60,861 nt of DNA. Origin: CAYRYU01 sp964428355. GTDB taxonomy: Bacteria > Muiribacteriota > Ozemobacteria > Ozemobacterales > Ozemobacteraceae. Position numbers and translations under genes: made by a program. Below the pieces are notes generated by a model. It was not told the origin of the DNA. It saw nothing but the letters and a program-made list of their open reading frames with translations, and searched no databases. The DNA is taken from the NCBI GenBank assembly GCA_964428355.1, contig CAYRYU010000039.1, forward strand, positions 1 to 60,861, written 5' to 3'. Positions 15,939-24,413 of the stretch are shown piece by piece (position 1 is the first letter of the stretch; each line of letters opens with the position of its first letter).

Positions 15939-17654
15939 CTATCGGGATGCCATGTGGCTGGGGGGTTGGTTCTTCATGCAAAGGAGGTCCCGCGCTATCC
16001 GGCCCGCCAGGTTGCTGGCCCGTGTGCGGGTGTGGCCTGACTGACCGAGCAGCACCGTGATGGCAAGGTCCCTGCCCGATGTCCGGGTGAATCCACCGAA
16101 CCAGGTGAACCAGTATTTGGGGGAGACCCCTGTCAGGGTTCCGGTTTTTCCGCCGCAAAGTGAAGCCAGGCCCGGGAACTCCCGATAGCATCCGAACCCC
16201 TTCTTGGCGGTTCCATGGGTGGTTGTAGTCTTCATCATCTCGTAGACCTGGAGGGCGACGTTCGCGGGGATGGGCTGTGAAAGTTGGAACGGTTTCCTGC
16301 GGAAAACGACCTTTCCCTTGTACATCACGTAATCGACCAGGTAAGGTTTCATCATCCGCCCGTTGTTGAGGATCGTCGAAATCAGGCTGGAAACATGTAT
16401 TGGGCTGGCAAGGAGTTCCCTGTCCAATCCGGCCGCGGAGTTTCCCAGCTTGATTCCCGAGGGGGGCATCCGCGCCACCGAGGGGGTAACCGGAAGGTCG
16501 AAGAAGAAAGGGCGGTTGAAACCGAAAGCGTTTGCGTAGGACTGGAGGACCGTGCATCCGAGAGCCCTTCCCACAACCCCAAATGCGCCGTTGTGGGATT
16601 TCGCGAAGGCTTTCCAGAGCTCGAGGAACCATTTTTTCCCGAGCTGGATCCTGCTTGCGGGAACCACCTTCTTCCGGTCGATTCCGGCGGAAGCGGTCAC
16701 GATCTTGAAGATTGAGGCAACGGGGAAGGTCGCGTCGAAAGCCCAGTTGTGTTGTGCGAACTGGGACGAGTCGGGCGAAAGGAGGTTTCCCCGATCATAC
16801 GTGCTGATGGCGAGAATTGCGCCGGTAATGGGATCCTGGACGATGGCTACCCCGATCTTGCAGGAATACAACCTGAAAAGGTTCTCCACCATCCTCTGAA
16901 GGACCGGACGGATCGTGAGGACTATTTTGGTGTCAGAGTCGAAATCCACGACGTACCGGTCTATGACAGGATCGTAATGCCAGCGCCGTTCTTGCAGCGA
17001 TTTGATGATCGTCAGGATCGAGAGCTGTCGCGTTCCATTTTCTGCGGGAAGATTCCCCTCGCCGGGCGGAAGGGAAGAGACGCACAACTCCGGTTCCGCA
17101 GCGGGTTTGGATAGACCCGAACTTGGGGCCATCTTGAGAACCGACGATTCCGGAATCGCCGCGGAAGCTACCTGGCTTCCCGCCGTTGGGCCGGGTTCGT
17201 CGGGGGTGTCCGATGCATTGGCCGCGGCATCCTCCTCGCCTTCGGATTCGTCCTCAGAATCCTCCGCCGAAGGGTCGGGAGGAGGGGCCACGAATGACGC
17301 GCCTGAGGCGGGGCTTTCGATGATCGAGGAATCCTGGGAGGCGACCTTTTCCGTTCCCTCCGCCGCAGCGAGAAAGAACGACCCCGCGTGTTCCCCAGCC
17401 CCGGCGATCTTCTCGACGACGCTATGATCGGTGGTTTCGGTCTTGAACTGCAGGGCAACCATCTTCCCCGGTTCCTTGTCGCGGGGTCCGACGGGGGAGC
17501 TGGTAATGCTTCCGGTCCTGATTACGGGTCCCTCATCCTCGTCCGTGACATAGAACACCAATGCGTCGACCATCGAGGAATCGATGGCCAGACTCATGAA
17601 AACCAGATATCCCACGATGCACAACAGGTTCATCGTCTTGATGGGATTGCTCAT
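15939..17654 (-). CDS. Monofunctional penicillin-binding protein (transpeptidase)
   Basis: A 571-residue protein with one N-terminal membrane anchor (residues about 8-25), an extended acidic Ser/Pro/Ala-rich periplasmic linker (about 110-210) and a transpeptidase domain. The three serine-active-site motifs are intact: SIFK (S314-K317), SHN (353-355) and KTG (503-505, in CGGKTGTLTG). It should cross-link peptidoglycan peptides like class B PBPs. The usual PBP dimerisation domain seems replaced by the low-complexity linker, and there is no glycosyltransferase domain. It lies 64 bases downstream of the LysM gene on the same strand, supporting a shared cell-wall operon. Confidence 0.88.
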   Translation of the reverse strand: MSNPIKTMNLLCIVGYLVFMSLAIDSSMVDALVFYVTDEDEGPVIRTGSITSSPVGPRDKEPGKMVALQFKTETTDHSVVEKIAGAGEHAGSFFLAAAEGTEKVASQDSSIIESPASGASFVAPPPDPSAEDSEDESEGEEDAAANASDTPDEPGPTAGSQVASAAIPESSVLKMAPSSGLSKPAAEPELCVSSLPPGEGNLPAENGTRQLSILTIIKSLQERRWHYDPVIDRYVVDFDSDTKIVLTIRPVLQRMVENLFRLYSCKIGVAIVQDPITGAILAISTYDRGNLLSPDSSQFAQHNWAFDATFPVASIFKIVTASAGIDRKKVVPASRIQLGKKWFLELWKAFAKSHNGAFGVVGRALGCTVLQSYANAFGFNRPFFFDLPVTPSVARMPPSGIKLGNSAAGLDRELLASPIHVSSLISTILNNGRMMKPYLVDYVMYKGKVVFRRKPFQLSQPIPANVALQVYEMMKTTTTHGTAKKGFGCYREFPGLASLCGGKTGTLTGVSPKYWFTWFGGFTRTSGRDLAITVLLGQSGHTRTRASNLAGRIARDLLCMKNQPPSHMASR

Positions 17655-17718
17655 GACGTTGACAGCTCGACCTTTCGGGGTTGGATTTTCGCCGCGCTCG
17701 GGGCGAAGCGAAGAGGAG

Positions 17719-18258
17719 TCAATTTGAAAGGTTGGCGTTCGCCAGGTTCAGCCTGGGAATTAGAAGACGGGTGCCGCACTTGAGGTTCCTCTCGTCCTTG
17801 ATCCGGTTTAGGCGGACGATGGCCGGGATCATACGGGAGGATCCGAAAAGGCTTTTGGAAATCGATTGCAGCGTGTCGCCCCTGGCAATGGTGTATTCGA
17901 AATACCTTCCCCCCTTGTCGTCCAGAAGCGGTTTCTTTGGAAGGGAGCGGGTCGAGGGGCGCTCGGCCTTCTTCTGGATGACCGCTACCGGCTGGGGAGG
18001 TGTGGCAGGGGCGAGGACCCCTTCGGGAAGGGGCTTGACGGGCTGCCGGACGGCGGGCGGAGTGATCAGGCTGTCGATCCGTCCGATCAGGACGGGGGCC
18101 GCAATCGGTTCGACTCCCGGATTGATCTGGGTCTGGGGGCCAATGTCGCCATGGATAGTGAACGCGAAGGCAATCTGCAGAAAGAACAACCCCATCGTGA
18201 AGATTAGGAACAACCCTTTATGGGAGGACTTCTTCTCAACATCCTGTTGCATACTCAT
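17719..18258 (-). CDS. Membrane-anchored LysM-domain protein
   Basis: A 179-residue protein: short cytosolic N-terminus, one transmembrane helix (GLFLIFTMGLFFLQIAFAF), a Pro-rich periplasmic stalk, and a C-terminal LysM domain (YTIARGDTLQSISKSLFGSSRMIPAIVRLNRI...LKCGTRLLIP). LysM binds the glycan strands of peptidoglycan. The ATG at 18258 is chosen because GGAGG lies seven bases upstream; the longer frame to 18309 lacks such a site. It is immediately upstream of the PBP gene and in the same orientation, so it may position that transpeptidase on the wall. Confidence 0.88.
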   Translation of the reverse strand: MSMQQDVEKKSSHKGLFLIFTMGLFFLQIAFAFTIHGDIGPQTQINPGVEPIAAPVLIGRIDSLITPPAVRQPVKPLPEGVLAPATPPQPVAVIQKKAERPSTRSLPKKPLLDDKGGRYFEYTIARGDTLQSISKSLFGSSRMIPAIVRLNRIKDERNLKCGTRLLIPRLNLANANLSN

Positions 18259-18455
18259 AGGCCAACCTCCAGTTGCGGCTAGGAATACTATCGGCAGCCG
18301 CCGGGGCAACCATTACATGCTTCGATTCCGGGCACCTTTCCTGGGGAAGGGGAAAGTTGACAAGAGGGGAATCCTCTGCTTTCATCGGAGTATCGAAATT
18401 TCTTCCGCGGGGAGGGTTGGGGAATGTTCCCGCGGCGGGGCGGAAGGGGGAGACG

Positions 18456-19280
18456 ATGGGGAAGTTCCTTCTGTCGTCAGCGTTCAAGAAGAAGAAATCC
18501 CACGGTTGCCTGAGCTGCCTCATCTGGCTGGGTGTTTCTGCGAGCGTCATCGCCGTCGTTGTCGTGATGCTTTCCCGGCTGGCTTTTTCATTCATCATAG
18601 GGATAATCCAGAGGATGTTCGATTTCCTCAGGGACTTCCTGGTAGCCGCCGTGAGCTTGATCGGGAATCTCCCCGGCTGGTTGGCGATGCCGATGGGTTT
18701 GGTGCTTTTGTGCGGTGCCGCCTGGTTTTTCTGGCGCAGGTATCAGGACCGGCAGTGGCGGGACCTCGAGTGCATCCGGGAGGAATACGAGCCCCTGGCC
18801 CGGTTGCTCAAGAAGAAGGGGTTGAAAACCTATCTCGCCGAGATCGAGCGGCTGAAACTCAAGATGTTCCAGGAGAGGGACAACGTCGAGGAGCTGCGGA
18901 TTCTCCTCGCTGACGAGCTTCCCAAGATCGAGGACCGGTTGACCGAGATCACCCTTGAATCGCAACACGCCAGGGAGGAGGATCGTCAGGAATGGCGTGG
19001 TCTGATGAAAACCCTGGTTGGAAACAGCGCCCGGCTCCGGCAGAAACAGGATGACCTGAGAAAGTTCGATTTGTCGAAAACCCGTCTTGCGTCCGAGATG
19101 AACTGTCTTCGGCAACGGTTCAACGATGTGGGATACGATGACATCGAGGTCCGGAAGATCATGAAGGGTATCGAATCCGTCTCTTTCCTCGCGGATGTGT
19201 TCGACCAGCCTTCATCCGTGCCGGAAGAACCGCAACCTGGTCCTCCGAAAACCCCGGAGGGAGATCGGGAGGGACGGTAG
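18456..19280 (+). CDS. Two-TM membrane protein with coiled coil
   Basis: A 274-residue protein with two hydrophobic segments (CLIWLGVSASVIAVVVVML to about residue 50 and WLAMPMGLVLLCGAAWFFW around 75-93), then a charged helical/coiled-coil cytosolic tail (LAEIERLKLKMFQERDNVEELRILLADELPKIEDRL...) and a Pro-rich end. It has no catalytic motif and I do not recognise the family. The ATG at 18456 follows GGGGGAGACG and starts directly before the Lys-rich membrane-proximal segment; the longer open frame from 18273 overlaps the divergent LysM start region and is rejected. It converges on the flippase-like gene with an 18-base gap. Confidence 0.75.
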   Translation: MGKFLLSSAFKKKKSHGCLSCLIWLGVSASVIAVVVVMLSRLAFSFIIGIIQRMFDFLRDFLVAAVSLIGNLPGWLAMPMGLVLLCGAAWFFWRRYQDRQWRDLECIREEYEPLARLLKKKGLKTYLAEIERLKLKMFQERDNVEELRILLADELPKIEDRLTEITLESQHAREEDRQEWRGLMKTLVGNSARLRQKQDDLRKFDLSKTRLASEMNCLRQRFNDVGYDDIEVRKIMKGIESVSFLADVFDQPSSVPEEPQPGPPKTPEGDREGR

Positions 19281-19298
19281 TCCGGCCCAACCTCGGCT

Positions 19299-20324
19299 TC
19301 AGGGTTCGGTTGCCGCTGTTTCCCGGTCCTTCTCCGTCGGCGTGGGAAGTTGTTCCTCACCGGTCCCCAGTTCGGCGAACCGGATGTTCTCCCAAGCAAG
19401 GATGCCTATCCCGACGGCCAGAACGTAGAGGTAGCTCATGGTGTGGAGGAAGATTCCGACCGACATTCCGAGGTCCTTGTCCATTTGAAGGATACCGACG
19501 AAAACCAGCCTGCAACAGATTTCGTAGATTCCGATCATTCCAGGGCTGGATGGGATCATCGCTCCGAGTGAAAGGACCGAGATCAGCAGTATCGAGATCT
19601 CGATCTCGAAAGGAAGGGAAAAGGCAAGAAGGCCCAGATACGTGCTTGCCACGGAAAACCCCCATCCCAGGAAGGAGAGCCCTGTTGCCGCCAGGAAGGT
19701 TTTCCCGCTCCGGATGGTCTTCAACCCGTCGATGAAGGAGTTCAGAAGCCCCAGTATCCGCTGGCTGAATGCTGTGGGAAAGGGTCTGAGAAGGAAGTTG
19801 GAGAGTCTGAGGAAGAGTTCCCGCTGGAATTGCATCAGCAGTATTACCGCCAGAACGCTGAGGTAGAAGCCGAGCGCGGTTCTTCCCGCGGTTTTGTATG
19901 CGGAGTCCAGGGGGAAATGCGCGAGGGAAAAACCTATCAGCGACATGACGGCAATTCCGTCCAGGAAACGCTCCATGACGATCGATCCGAATGCCCGGGA
20001 TGTTGGAACGAGTTTCTTGCGACCCAGATAGAATGAGCGGATCACCTCCCCCGCCCGGGCGGGAAAGATGTTGTTGCAGAAGTAGCCGATGACGAGCGCG
20101 GCATAGAGGTTGAAGAAGGGAACCGGGATTTCCCCCAGGATCACTTTCCAGCGCCACGTCCGGATCAGATGCTCGATCGTGTAGCTCAAGGGGAGCACGA
20201 TGAATGCCCACCATCGGACCCCATACATCGCGGTCAGAACCTTCCCCCAGTCGAGCCCCCGGAGTGCCAGCCAGAGGAATATCCCGCTCAGAAGGAAACC
20301 GAAAAGATGCCGCCCCCACTTCAT
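19299..20324 (-). CDS. LPG-synthase transmembrane-like flippase (UPF0104 family)
   Basis: A polytopic inner-membrane protein of 341 residues with about eight helices. The phrase WWAFIVLPLSYTIEHLIRTWRWKVIL, followed by GYFCNNIFPARAGEVIRSFYLGRK and VMERFLDGIAVMSLIGF, is the signature of the lysylphosphatidylglycerol-synthase TM domain (PF03706), in which N-x-(L/I)-P-(A/G)-R-x-G-E is strongly conserved. Relatives move aminoacyl-lipids or other polar lipids across the membrane; many, like this one, lack the soluble synthase domain. The exact lipid is unknown. It stands alone on the minus strand, with a palindromic element between it and the divergent DUF6115-like gene. Confidence 0.85.
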   Translation of the reverse strand: MKWGRHLFGFLLSGIFLWLALRGLDWGKVLTAMYGVRWWAFIVLPLSYTIEHLIRTWRWKVILGEIPVPFFNLYAALVIGYFCNNIFPARAGEVIRSFYLGRKKLVPTSRAFGSIVMERFLDGIAVMSLIGFSLAHFPLDSAYKTAGRTALGFYLSVLAVILLMQFQRELFLRLSNFLLRPFPTAFSQRILGLLNSFIDGLKTIRSGKTFLAATGLSFLGWGFSVASTYLGLLAFSLPFEIEISILLISVLSLGAMIPSSPGMIGIYEICCRLVFVGILQMDKDLGMSVGIFLHTMSYLYVLAVGIGILAWENIRFAELGTGEEQLPTPTEKDRETAATEP

Positions 20325-20372
20325 TGGGGAATCTTATCACGGGTTCTCCCCGTGGGGAATGGAGAAATCGGG

Positions 20373-20428
20373 GGAAACGGGGGACACCCGACCAGTTTCC
20401 GGAAACGGGTCGGGTGTCCCCCGTTTCC
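20373..20428. repeat. Palindromic repeat element, copy 2
   Basis: Hairpin with the GGGGACACCCGACC core. The outer arm is GGAAACGGG and the inner arm AGTTTCC, both matched on the other side. Unlike the other copies it lies between divergent genes, so it cannot be a simple 3' terminator; a T9 tract follows at 20432-20440. Confidence 0.88.
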
Positions 20429-20446
20429 AGGTTTTTTTTTACCATC

Positions 20447-20475
20447 TTGTGGATTGCCGGACCCGCGGATATAAT
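20447..20475 (+). promoter_or_regulatory. Predicted sigma-70 promoter for the DUF6115-like gene cluster
   Basis: TTGTGG (20447-20452) and a perfect TATAAT (20470-20475) are separated by 17 bases. The expected start near 20482 gives a 24-base leader before the ATG at 20506. It lies directly after palindrome copy 2 and would serve five tightly spaced genes. Confidence 0.55.
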
Positions 20476-20505
20476 AGGACCACCTTCGGAACGGGTGGGA
20501 TCCCC

Positions 20506-21501
20506 ATGTTGCTGTTGGCTCAGATCGCGATCGTGACGGTGATTGTCCTCGTCATCTGTTTCATCGCGGGAAAAAAATACGGGCAGAGAAAGTTCCTCGT
20601 GATCCGCGAGGAGATGAAAGCCCTGGAAAAAGCCTTCAGTCAGCTTCTCGAGCAGATGGAGCTGGTTTCGGGCCACAACCTGAAGGTTCTCCAGGCCAAG
20701 ACGGAGGAGCTCCAGGAGCTCCTGCACGTCGCCGACAAGAAGTGCCTCTACGCCAACGATCTGATGCAGGAGTTGGAATCCCTCAAGCGTGAGATGCAAG
20801 CCAGATTGTCCGCCCTTTCCACGCAGGGGTCCCTTCCCGATTTCAAGTTCAAGAGGGAGTTCCAGGATTCGGTCGCCCAGATGGGCGAGCGCATGCAGAA
20901 CCTTGAATTGAGGATCAACAACCTGGAGTCCTTCAACCAGGATTCGGTGGGTCGCCTCGAGCAGCTCGTCCGGCAGGTTGCAACGGCCAAATCCAGTGTC
21001 GAAGCCGCTTCAACCCAGAAGCCCTCCCTGATCTACGCCGTTCCCGCCAAAGATGCCCCTCCCCCGGGCCTGGCGTCCAGGGATGGCGCCGTGCAGGCCA
21101 TTCGCCCGGATGGCGAAGTGTTGGCGGGCCTGGCGTCCAGGGATGGCGCCGTGCAGGCTTCTCGCCCTGACAGGGAAGCCTCCCCTGGTGGGATTCCCGG
21201 CCCCTCATTTTCCCAAGCTCCAAAAGTCACGCCCAAATCCTCGGCTTCCCTTCCGGGAAAGATTTCCCCGCTACCCTCCCGGTCCGACCCCGCCCTTTCG
21301 CCAAAGCCAGTTTCACCGAAGGAAGCCGACACAGACGCTCCTCTTCCAGAGCCTGGTTCCCCCCTGTATGACGTTCTCAATCTCCATCAGCAGGGGATCA
21401 CTTCTCCTCAGATCGCCCGGAGGCTGAAAATGGGAAAAGGCGAAGTGGATCTGATCCTCAACATCTACGGATCCCGCCTTCAGATCCGGAAGGTCGTCTG
21501 A
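20506..21501 (+). CDS. Membrane-anchored coiled-coil protein with C-terminal HTH-like DUF6115 motif
   Basis: A 331-residue protein with an N-terminal transmembrane anchor (MLLLAQIAIVTVIVLVICFIAG), coiled coil over about residues 30-165, a Pro/Ser-rich linker and a C-terminal helical motif (DVLNLHQQGITSPQIARRLK, then MGKGEVDLILNIYG). The last motif matches DUF6115-type tails, which look like a sigma-70-region-4 or HTH unit attached to a membrane protein. The linker contains a 60-base-period duplication giving two GLASRDGAVQA copies. The first ATG in the long open frame is at 20200, but the frame upstream of 20506 reads through the palindrome and is rejected. It heads a five-gene run. Confidence 0.78.
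   Translation: MLLLAQIAIVTVIVLVICFIAGKKYGQRKFLVIREEMKALEKAFSQLLEQMELVSGHNLKVLQAKTEELQELLHVADKKCLYANDLMQELESLKREMQARLSALSTQGSLPDFKFKREFQDSVAQMGERMQNLELRINNLESFNQDSVGRLEQLVRQVATAKSSVEAASTQKPSLIYAVPAKDAPPPGLASRDGAVQAIRPDGEVLAGLASRDGAVQASRPDREASPGGIPGPSFSQAPKVTPKSSASLPGKISPLPSRSDPALSPKPVSPKEADTDAPLPEPGSPLYDVLNLHQQGITSPQIARRLKMGKGEVDLILNIYGSRLQIRKVV
21066..21158 (+). repeat. In-frame 60-base-period direct repeat (33 bases identical)
   Basis: Bases 21066-21098 recur at 21126-21158, encoding GLASRDGAVQA twice. The following bases (TTCGCCCGGATGGCGAAG versus CTCGCCCTGACAGGGAAG) are related but diverged. It lies in a low-complexity linker. Confidence 0.9.
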
Positions 21502-21504
21502 CGG

Positions 21505-22608
21505 ATGTTCATCCGGGAGCTTTCCCCCACCGTCAAACACGGGCTCATCCTCTCGGGCGCGGTTCTCGGAGCCATAATCATGTATTTTCTTTCCGGGGCG
21601 ATCGCGCCGTTCCTGGTTTCCCTCGTCGTCGCCTATGTGCTCAACCCTCTCGTGCGGCTGTTGGAGGGGAAAAATGTCCCGCGCCCGTATGCCGTTCTCA
21701 CGCTGTATGTCGCTGGGCTTCTGCTCGGGATCCTTATCGTCATCCCGCTTTCGGTGACGATCGTGTCCCAGACGAGCGACCTCGTCAACCGGCTTTCCCA
21801 GTTGGATGTCAACCAGATCACGAACGACTACAAGGCGATGGGAAAGGGAATCTACGAAAAGTATTCGCAAATCCCCTGGGTCAAGGAGTATCTCGAGGTT
21901 TCCGTGAACAGCGAGAAGTTCCAGGAACTTGCCGCCAGGGTCGTGGTCTTCGCGAAGGACCTCCTCGTCACGCTTATCAAGAGCGTCTTCGGATTTTTCT
22001 TTTCGGCGTTTTCCAGCGTTTTGAGCGTGTTCCTGATTCCGCTTTTCACCTTCTATATACTCGTCGACCTCGATCTTCTCTATGGAAAGGCGATCCTCCT
22101 CATTCCCGCGGCCTACCGGGAATCGATCCTTCGGCTTTTCGGCGAGATCGATCGTCACCTGGAAAGCCTCTTGAGGGGTCAGTTCATCCTCTGCCTGATT
22201 TTCGCCGCGCTAATGACAGTGGGTCTCTGGATATCCGGACTGCACTTCGCCCTACTTCTCGGCCCTCTTTCCGGGATCGCCAACATGGTCCCCTACCTTG
22301 GGGGTCTCGTGACCGTCGGCCTGTCCATTCTCGTCGCCCTCGGACAATCCGGTCTTTCGACGGGGTTCCTGTCCATGATGCTGAAGGTTGGAATCACCCT
22401 TGCGGTCATCCAGGGGATCGACGGGTTCTTTCTCCAGCCTCGCATCATCGGGGAGAACGTCGGCCTCCATCCGCTCGCCATCATGCTCGCCCTGATCATC
22501 GGGGGGAGCATCTACGGACTTTTCGGGATGCTTGTCGCGGTTCCCATGACCTGCATCCTGAAAGTCCTTTCGAGGGAACTGTATCACGAACTCTATGACC
22601 CAACCTGA
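21505..22608 (+). CDS. AI-2E/PerM-family permease
   Basis: A 367-residue inner-membrane protein of the AI-2E transporter superfamily (PF01594; YdiK/PerM/YhhT group). It has an N-terminal pair of helices (LILSGAVLGAIIMYFLSGAIAPFLVSLVVAYVLNPLVRLLE), a helical insertion containing PWVKEYLEVSVNSEKFQEL, and the conserved C-terminal half with GPLSGIANMVPYLGGLVTVGLSILVAL and QGIDGFFLQPRIIGENVGLHPLAIMLALIIGGSIYGLFGMLVAVP. Members export small molecules or ions; the substrate cannot be told. It begins three bases after the preceding stop codon and overlaps the ABC ATPase gene by 14 bases. Confidence 0.92.
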   Translation: MFIRELSPTVKHGLILSGAVLGAIIMYFLSGAIAPFLVSLVVAYVLNPLVRLLEGKNVPRPYAVLTLYVAGLLLGILIVIPLSVTIVSQTSDLVNRLSQLDVNQITNDYKAMGKGIYEKYSQIPWVKEYLEVSVNSEKFQELAARVVVFAKDLLVTLIKSVFGFFFSAFSSVLSVFLIPLFTFYILVDLDLLYGKAILLIPAAYRESILRLFGEIDRHLESLLRGQFILCLIFAALMTVGLWISGLHFALLLGPLSGIANMVPYLGGLVTVGLSILVALGQSGLSTGFLSMMLKVGITLAVIQGIDGFFLQPRIIGENVGLHPLAIMLALIIGGSIYGLFGMLVAVPMTCILKVLSRELYHELYDPT

Positions 22609-23530
22609 GCAGCCGAATATCATCCGCGTCAGCGACCTGAGCAAAAGTTTCGGGAGGAAGCACGCGGTCGACGGAATGTCGTTTTCCGTTCCCGCGAAAG
22701 CGGTCGCGGGATTTCTCGGTCCGAATGGCGCGGGGAAGACCACCACCCTCAGAATGCTCCTGGGCCTGATCTTCCCCGACCACGGATCCATGGAGATGCT
22801 CGGAACCGGCATGCCTTCCGGGAGGATGGACGTCCTCGAGAAGACCGGGGCACTCGTCGAGCAACCCACCTTCATCGAAAGCATGTGTGGGGCGGAAAAC
22901 CTTTCCTGGTTCGGCTCGCTCAACCAGCCTGTCAGCGCTTCGAGGATCTCGGAGGTCCTCGAGAGGGTCGGCCTCACCGAAGCCGCCAGGCAGAGTTTCG
23001 GAACCTACTCCACGGGAATGAAACAGCGCCTTGGAGTGGCGTTCGCGATCCTTCACCGGCCCACCCTCCTGATCCTGGACGAGCCCACCAGCGGCATGGA
23101 CCCCCAGGGTCGGGCCCAGATGCGGGATATCCTGCGGGAGATCCACGCTGCCGAAGGGACCTCGATCTTCCTTTCCTCCCACCTCCTCGACGAGGTCCAG
23201 CGGCTTTGCGACTACGTCGTGATCGTGGACCACGGAAAGACCGTCAGGGAAGGGTTCGTCTCCCAGCTTCTCAAGACCGACCAGGAATGCTGGGAGGTCC
23301 GTCTGCCTTCCGAGGAGCAGAAAAAGGGTCTCGAGCTGGTCTCGAAAATGGATTTCGTGATCGGATCGAAACCCGGGCCCCGGGGCCTGGAACTCGATCT
23401 GAAGCCCGGAACCTCCGCCCGTCTCAACAAGGAACTCGTGGGCGCGGGACTCACGGTGAACGCGCTGATTCCCATGGAAGCTTCGCTGGAAGCGACCTTC
23501 CTGGCACTTACCGACAATTCGACGACATGA
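22595..23530 (+). CDS. ABC transporter ATP-binding protein
   Basis: A 311-residue nucleotide-binding subunit. It has Walker A GPNGAGKTT, a degenerate signature STGMKQRL, Walker B LLILDEPTSGMDP and the H-loop FLSSHLLDE, in the order typical of ABC-2 (DRI/Nod-type) exporters. About 80 C-terminal residues after the ATPase core are the usual accessory extension of this group. It partners with the following permease gene, whose start comes two bases after the stop codon. Together they probably export a lipid, peptide or drug; the closest functional class is bacitracin/antibiotic-resistance-type ABC-2 systems, by architecture only. Confidence 0.93.
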   Translation: MTQPEQPNIIRVSDLSKSFGRKHAVDGMSFSVPAKAVAGFLGPNGAGKTTTLRMLLGLIFPDHGSMEMLGTGMPSGRMDVLEKTGALVEQPTFIESMCGAENLSWFGSLNQPVSASRISEVLERVGLTEAARQSFGTYSTGMKQRLGVAFAILHRPTLLILDEPTSGMDPQGRAQMRDILREIHAAEGTSIFLSSHLLDEVQRLCDYVVIVDHGKTVREGFVSQLLKTDQECWEVRLPSEEQKKGLELVSKMDFVIGSKPGPRGLELDLKPGTSARLNKELVGAGLTVNALIPMEASLEATFLALTDNSTT

Positions 23531-23531
23531 C

Positions 23532-24413
23532 ATGGTGAAACGATTTATCGTCCTGTTCCAGTTCGAATGGAAGAAGATCCTCGCCCGCAAGAAGGCTATC
23601 CTCTTCCTGCTCGTGTTGAACGTCCTTCCCATCCTGGCGAGCATCTTCGGGCTGCTGGTGTTCGCCAAGTTCAAGAGCTTCGGGATCGGTTCGATGAACC
23701 TCTCCTTCCTGATCGGCATCGTGAAGGGTCTGTTCATCGCCCACATCGTGACCTTCGCGGCGGTTTCGCCGTTCTTTATCGCCCTGATCATCGGCGATAC
23801 CTTCTCGGGTGAGCTTGGCAGGGGCTACATGAAGACCCTTCTTCTGACGCCCGTTTCGCGGGCCAGCATACTCGTGGCGAAGACATGCGCGGTGATGACC
23901 TTCCTGATACTGGCCCTTGCGCTCGGAGGAATGTTCCTGCAGACCGACATCTGGGTGGCTCGGTCGATGGTCGATGCCCCCGGAATGGTCATGGACGTCG
24001 CCGCTCCAGACACCACCCTGGTCGGGTTCCAGGTAGCGTCCAGGATTCTCATTCTGACATTCCTGGCGAACCTGTCCCTGGTCGGGTTTTTCATCCTGGT
24101 GTCGCTTTTCTTTGAAAGTCCCATACTGATGGCGTTCGCCAGCCTGCTTTGCGTGATGGGTGTCACGACATTTTCCCTCATGGCCCCTTTTCTCCAGAAC
24201 TTCGATCCCCGGTACGGCACTTTGGGCGAGTGGTGCTTCACCAGGCACCTGATCACGATGTTCAATCCCACCAAACTCCAGGGAATCCTCGATGAGAAGC
24301 TCTTTCTCTCGAGTCCCGAGATCAGCAAACCCCTGCTGTCGAATCTTGGCTGGGCCGCGTTCTTTTTCATCGCTGCCCTCTTCGTCTTCAGGCGGAAGCA
24401 AGTCCTGCATTGA
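23532..24413 (+). CDS. ABC-2 type transporter permease
   Basis: A membrane protein of 293 residues with about six helices. The N-terminus (MVKRFIVLFQFEWKKILARKKAILFLLVLNVLPILA) and the motif FIALIIGDTFSGELGRGYMKTLLLTPVSRASILVAKTCAVM are characteristic of ABC-2 permeases of the NatB/BcrB type (the GE-GT-r-LL-P-R elbow). It starts two bases after the ATPase gene stop, and its own TGA overlaps the ATG of mnmA by one base. The transported substrate is unknown. Confidence 0.9.
   Translation: MVKRFIVLFQFEWKKILARKKAILFLLVLNVLPILASIFGLLVFAKFKSFGIGSMNLSFLIGIVKGLFIAHIVTFAAVSPFFIALIIGDTFSGELGRGYMKTLLLTPVSRASILVAKTCAVMTFLILALALGGMFLQTDIWVARSMVDAPGMVMDVAAPDTTLVGFQVASRILILTFLANLSLVGFFILVSLFFESPILMAFASLLCVMGVTTFSLMAPFLQNFDPRYGTLGEWCFTRHLITMFNPTKLQGILDEKLFLSSPEISKPLLSNLGWAAFFFIAALFVFRRKQVLH

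Noticed and set aside
20200..20505. N-terminal extension of the DUF6115-like gene
   Set aside because: It would translate through palindrome copy 2 and the promoter, and overlaps the divergent flippase gene; the ATG at 20506 opens directly on a transmembrane anchor.
22496..23791. 431-codon minus-strand open frame, and a similar one at 23508-24446
   Set aside because: Antisense to the ABC transporter genes; His/Asp/Glu/Arg-rich shadow composition.
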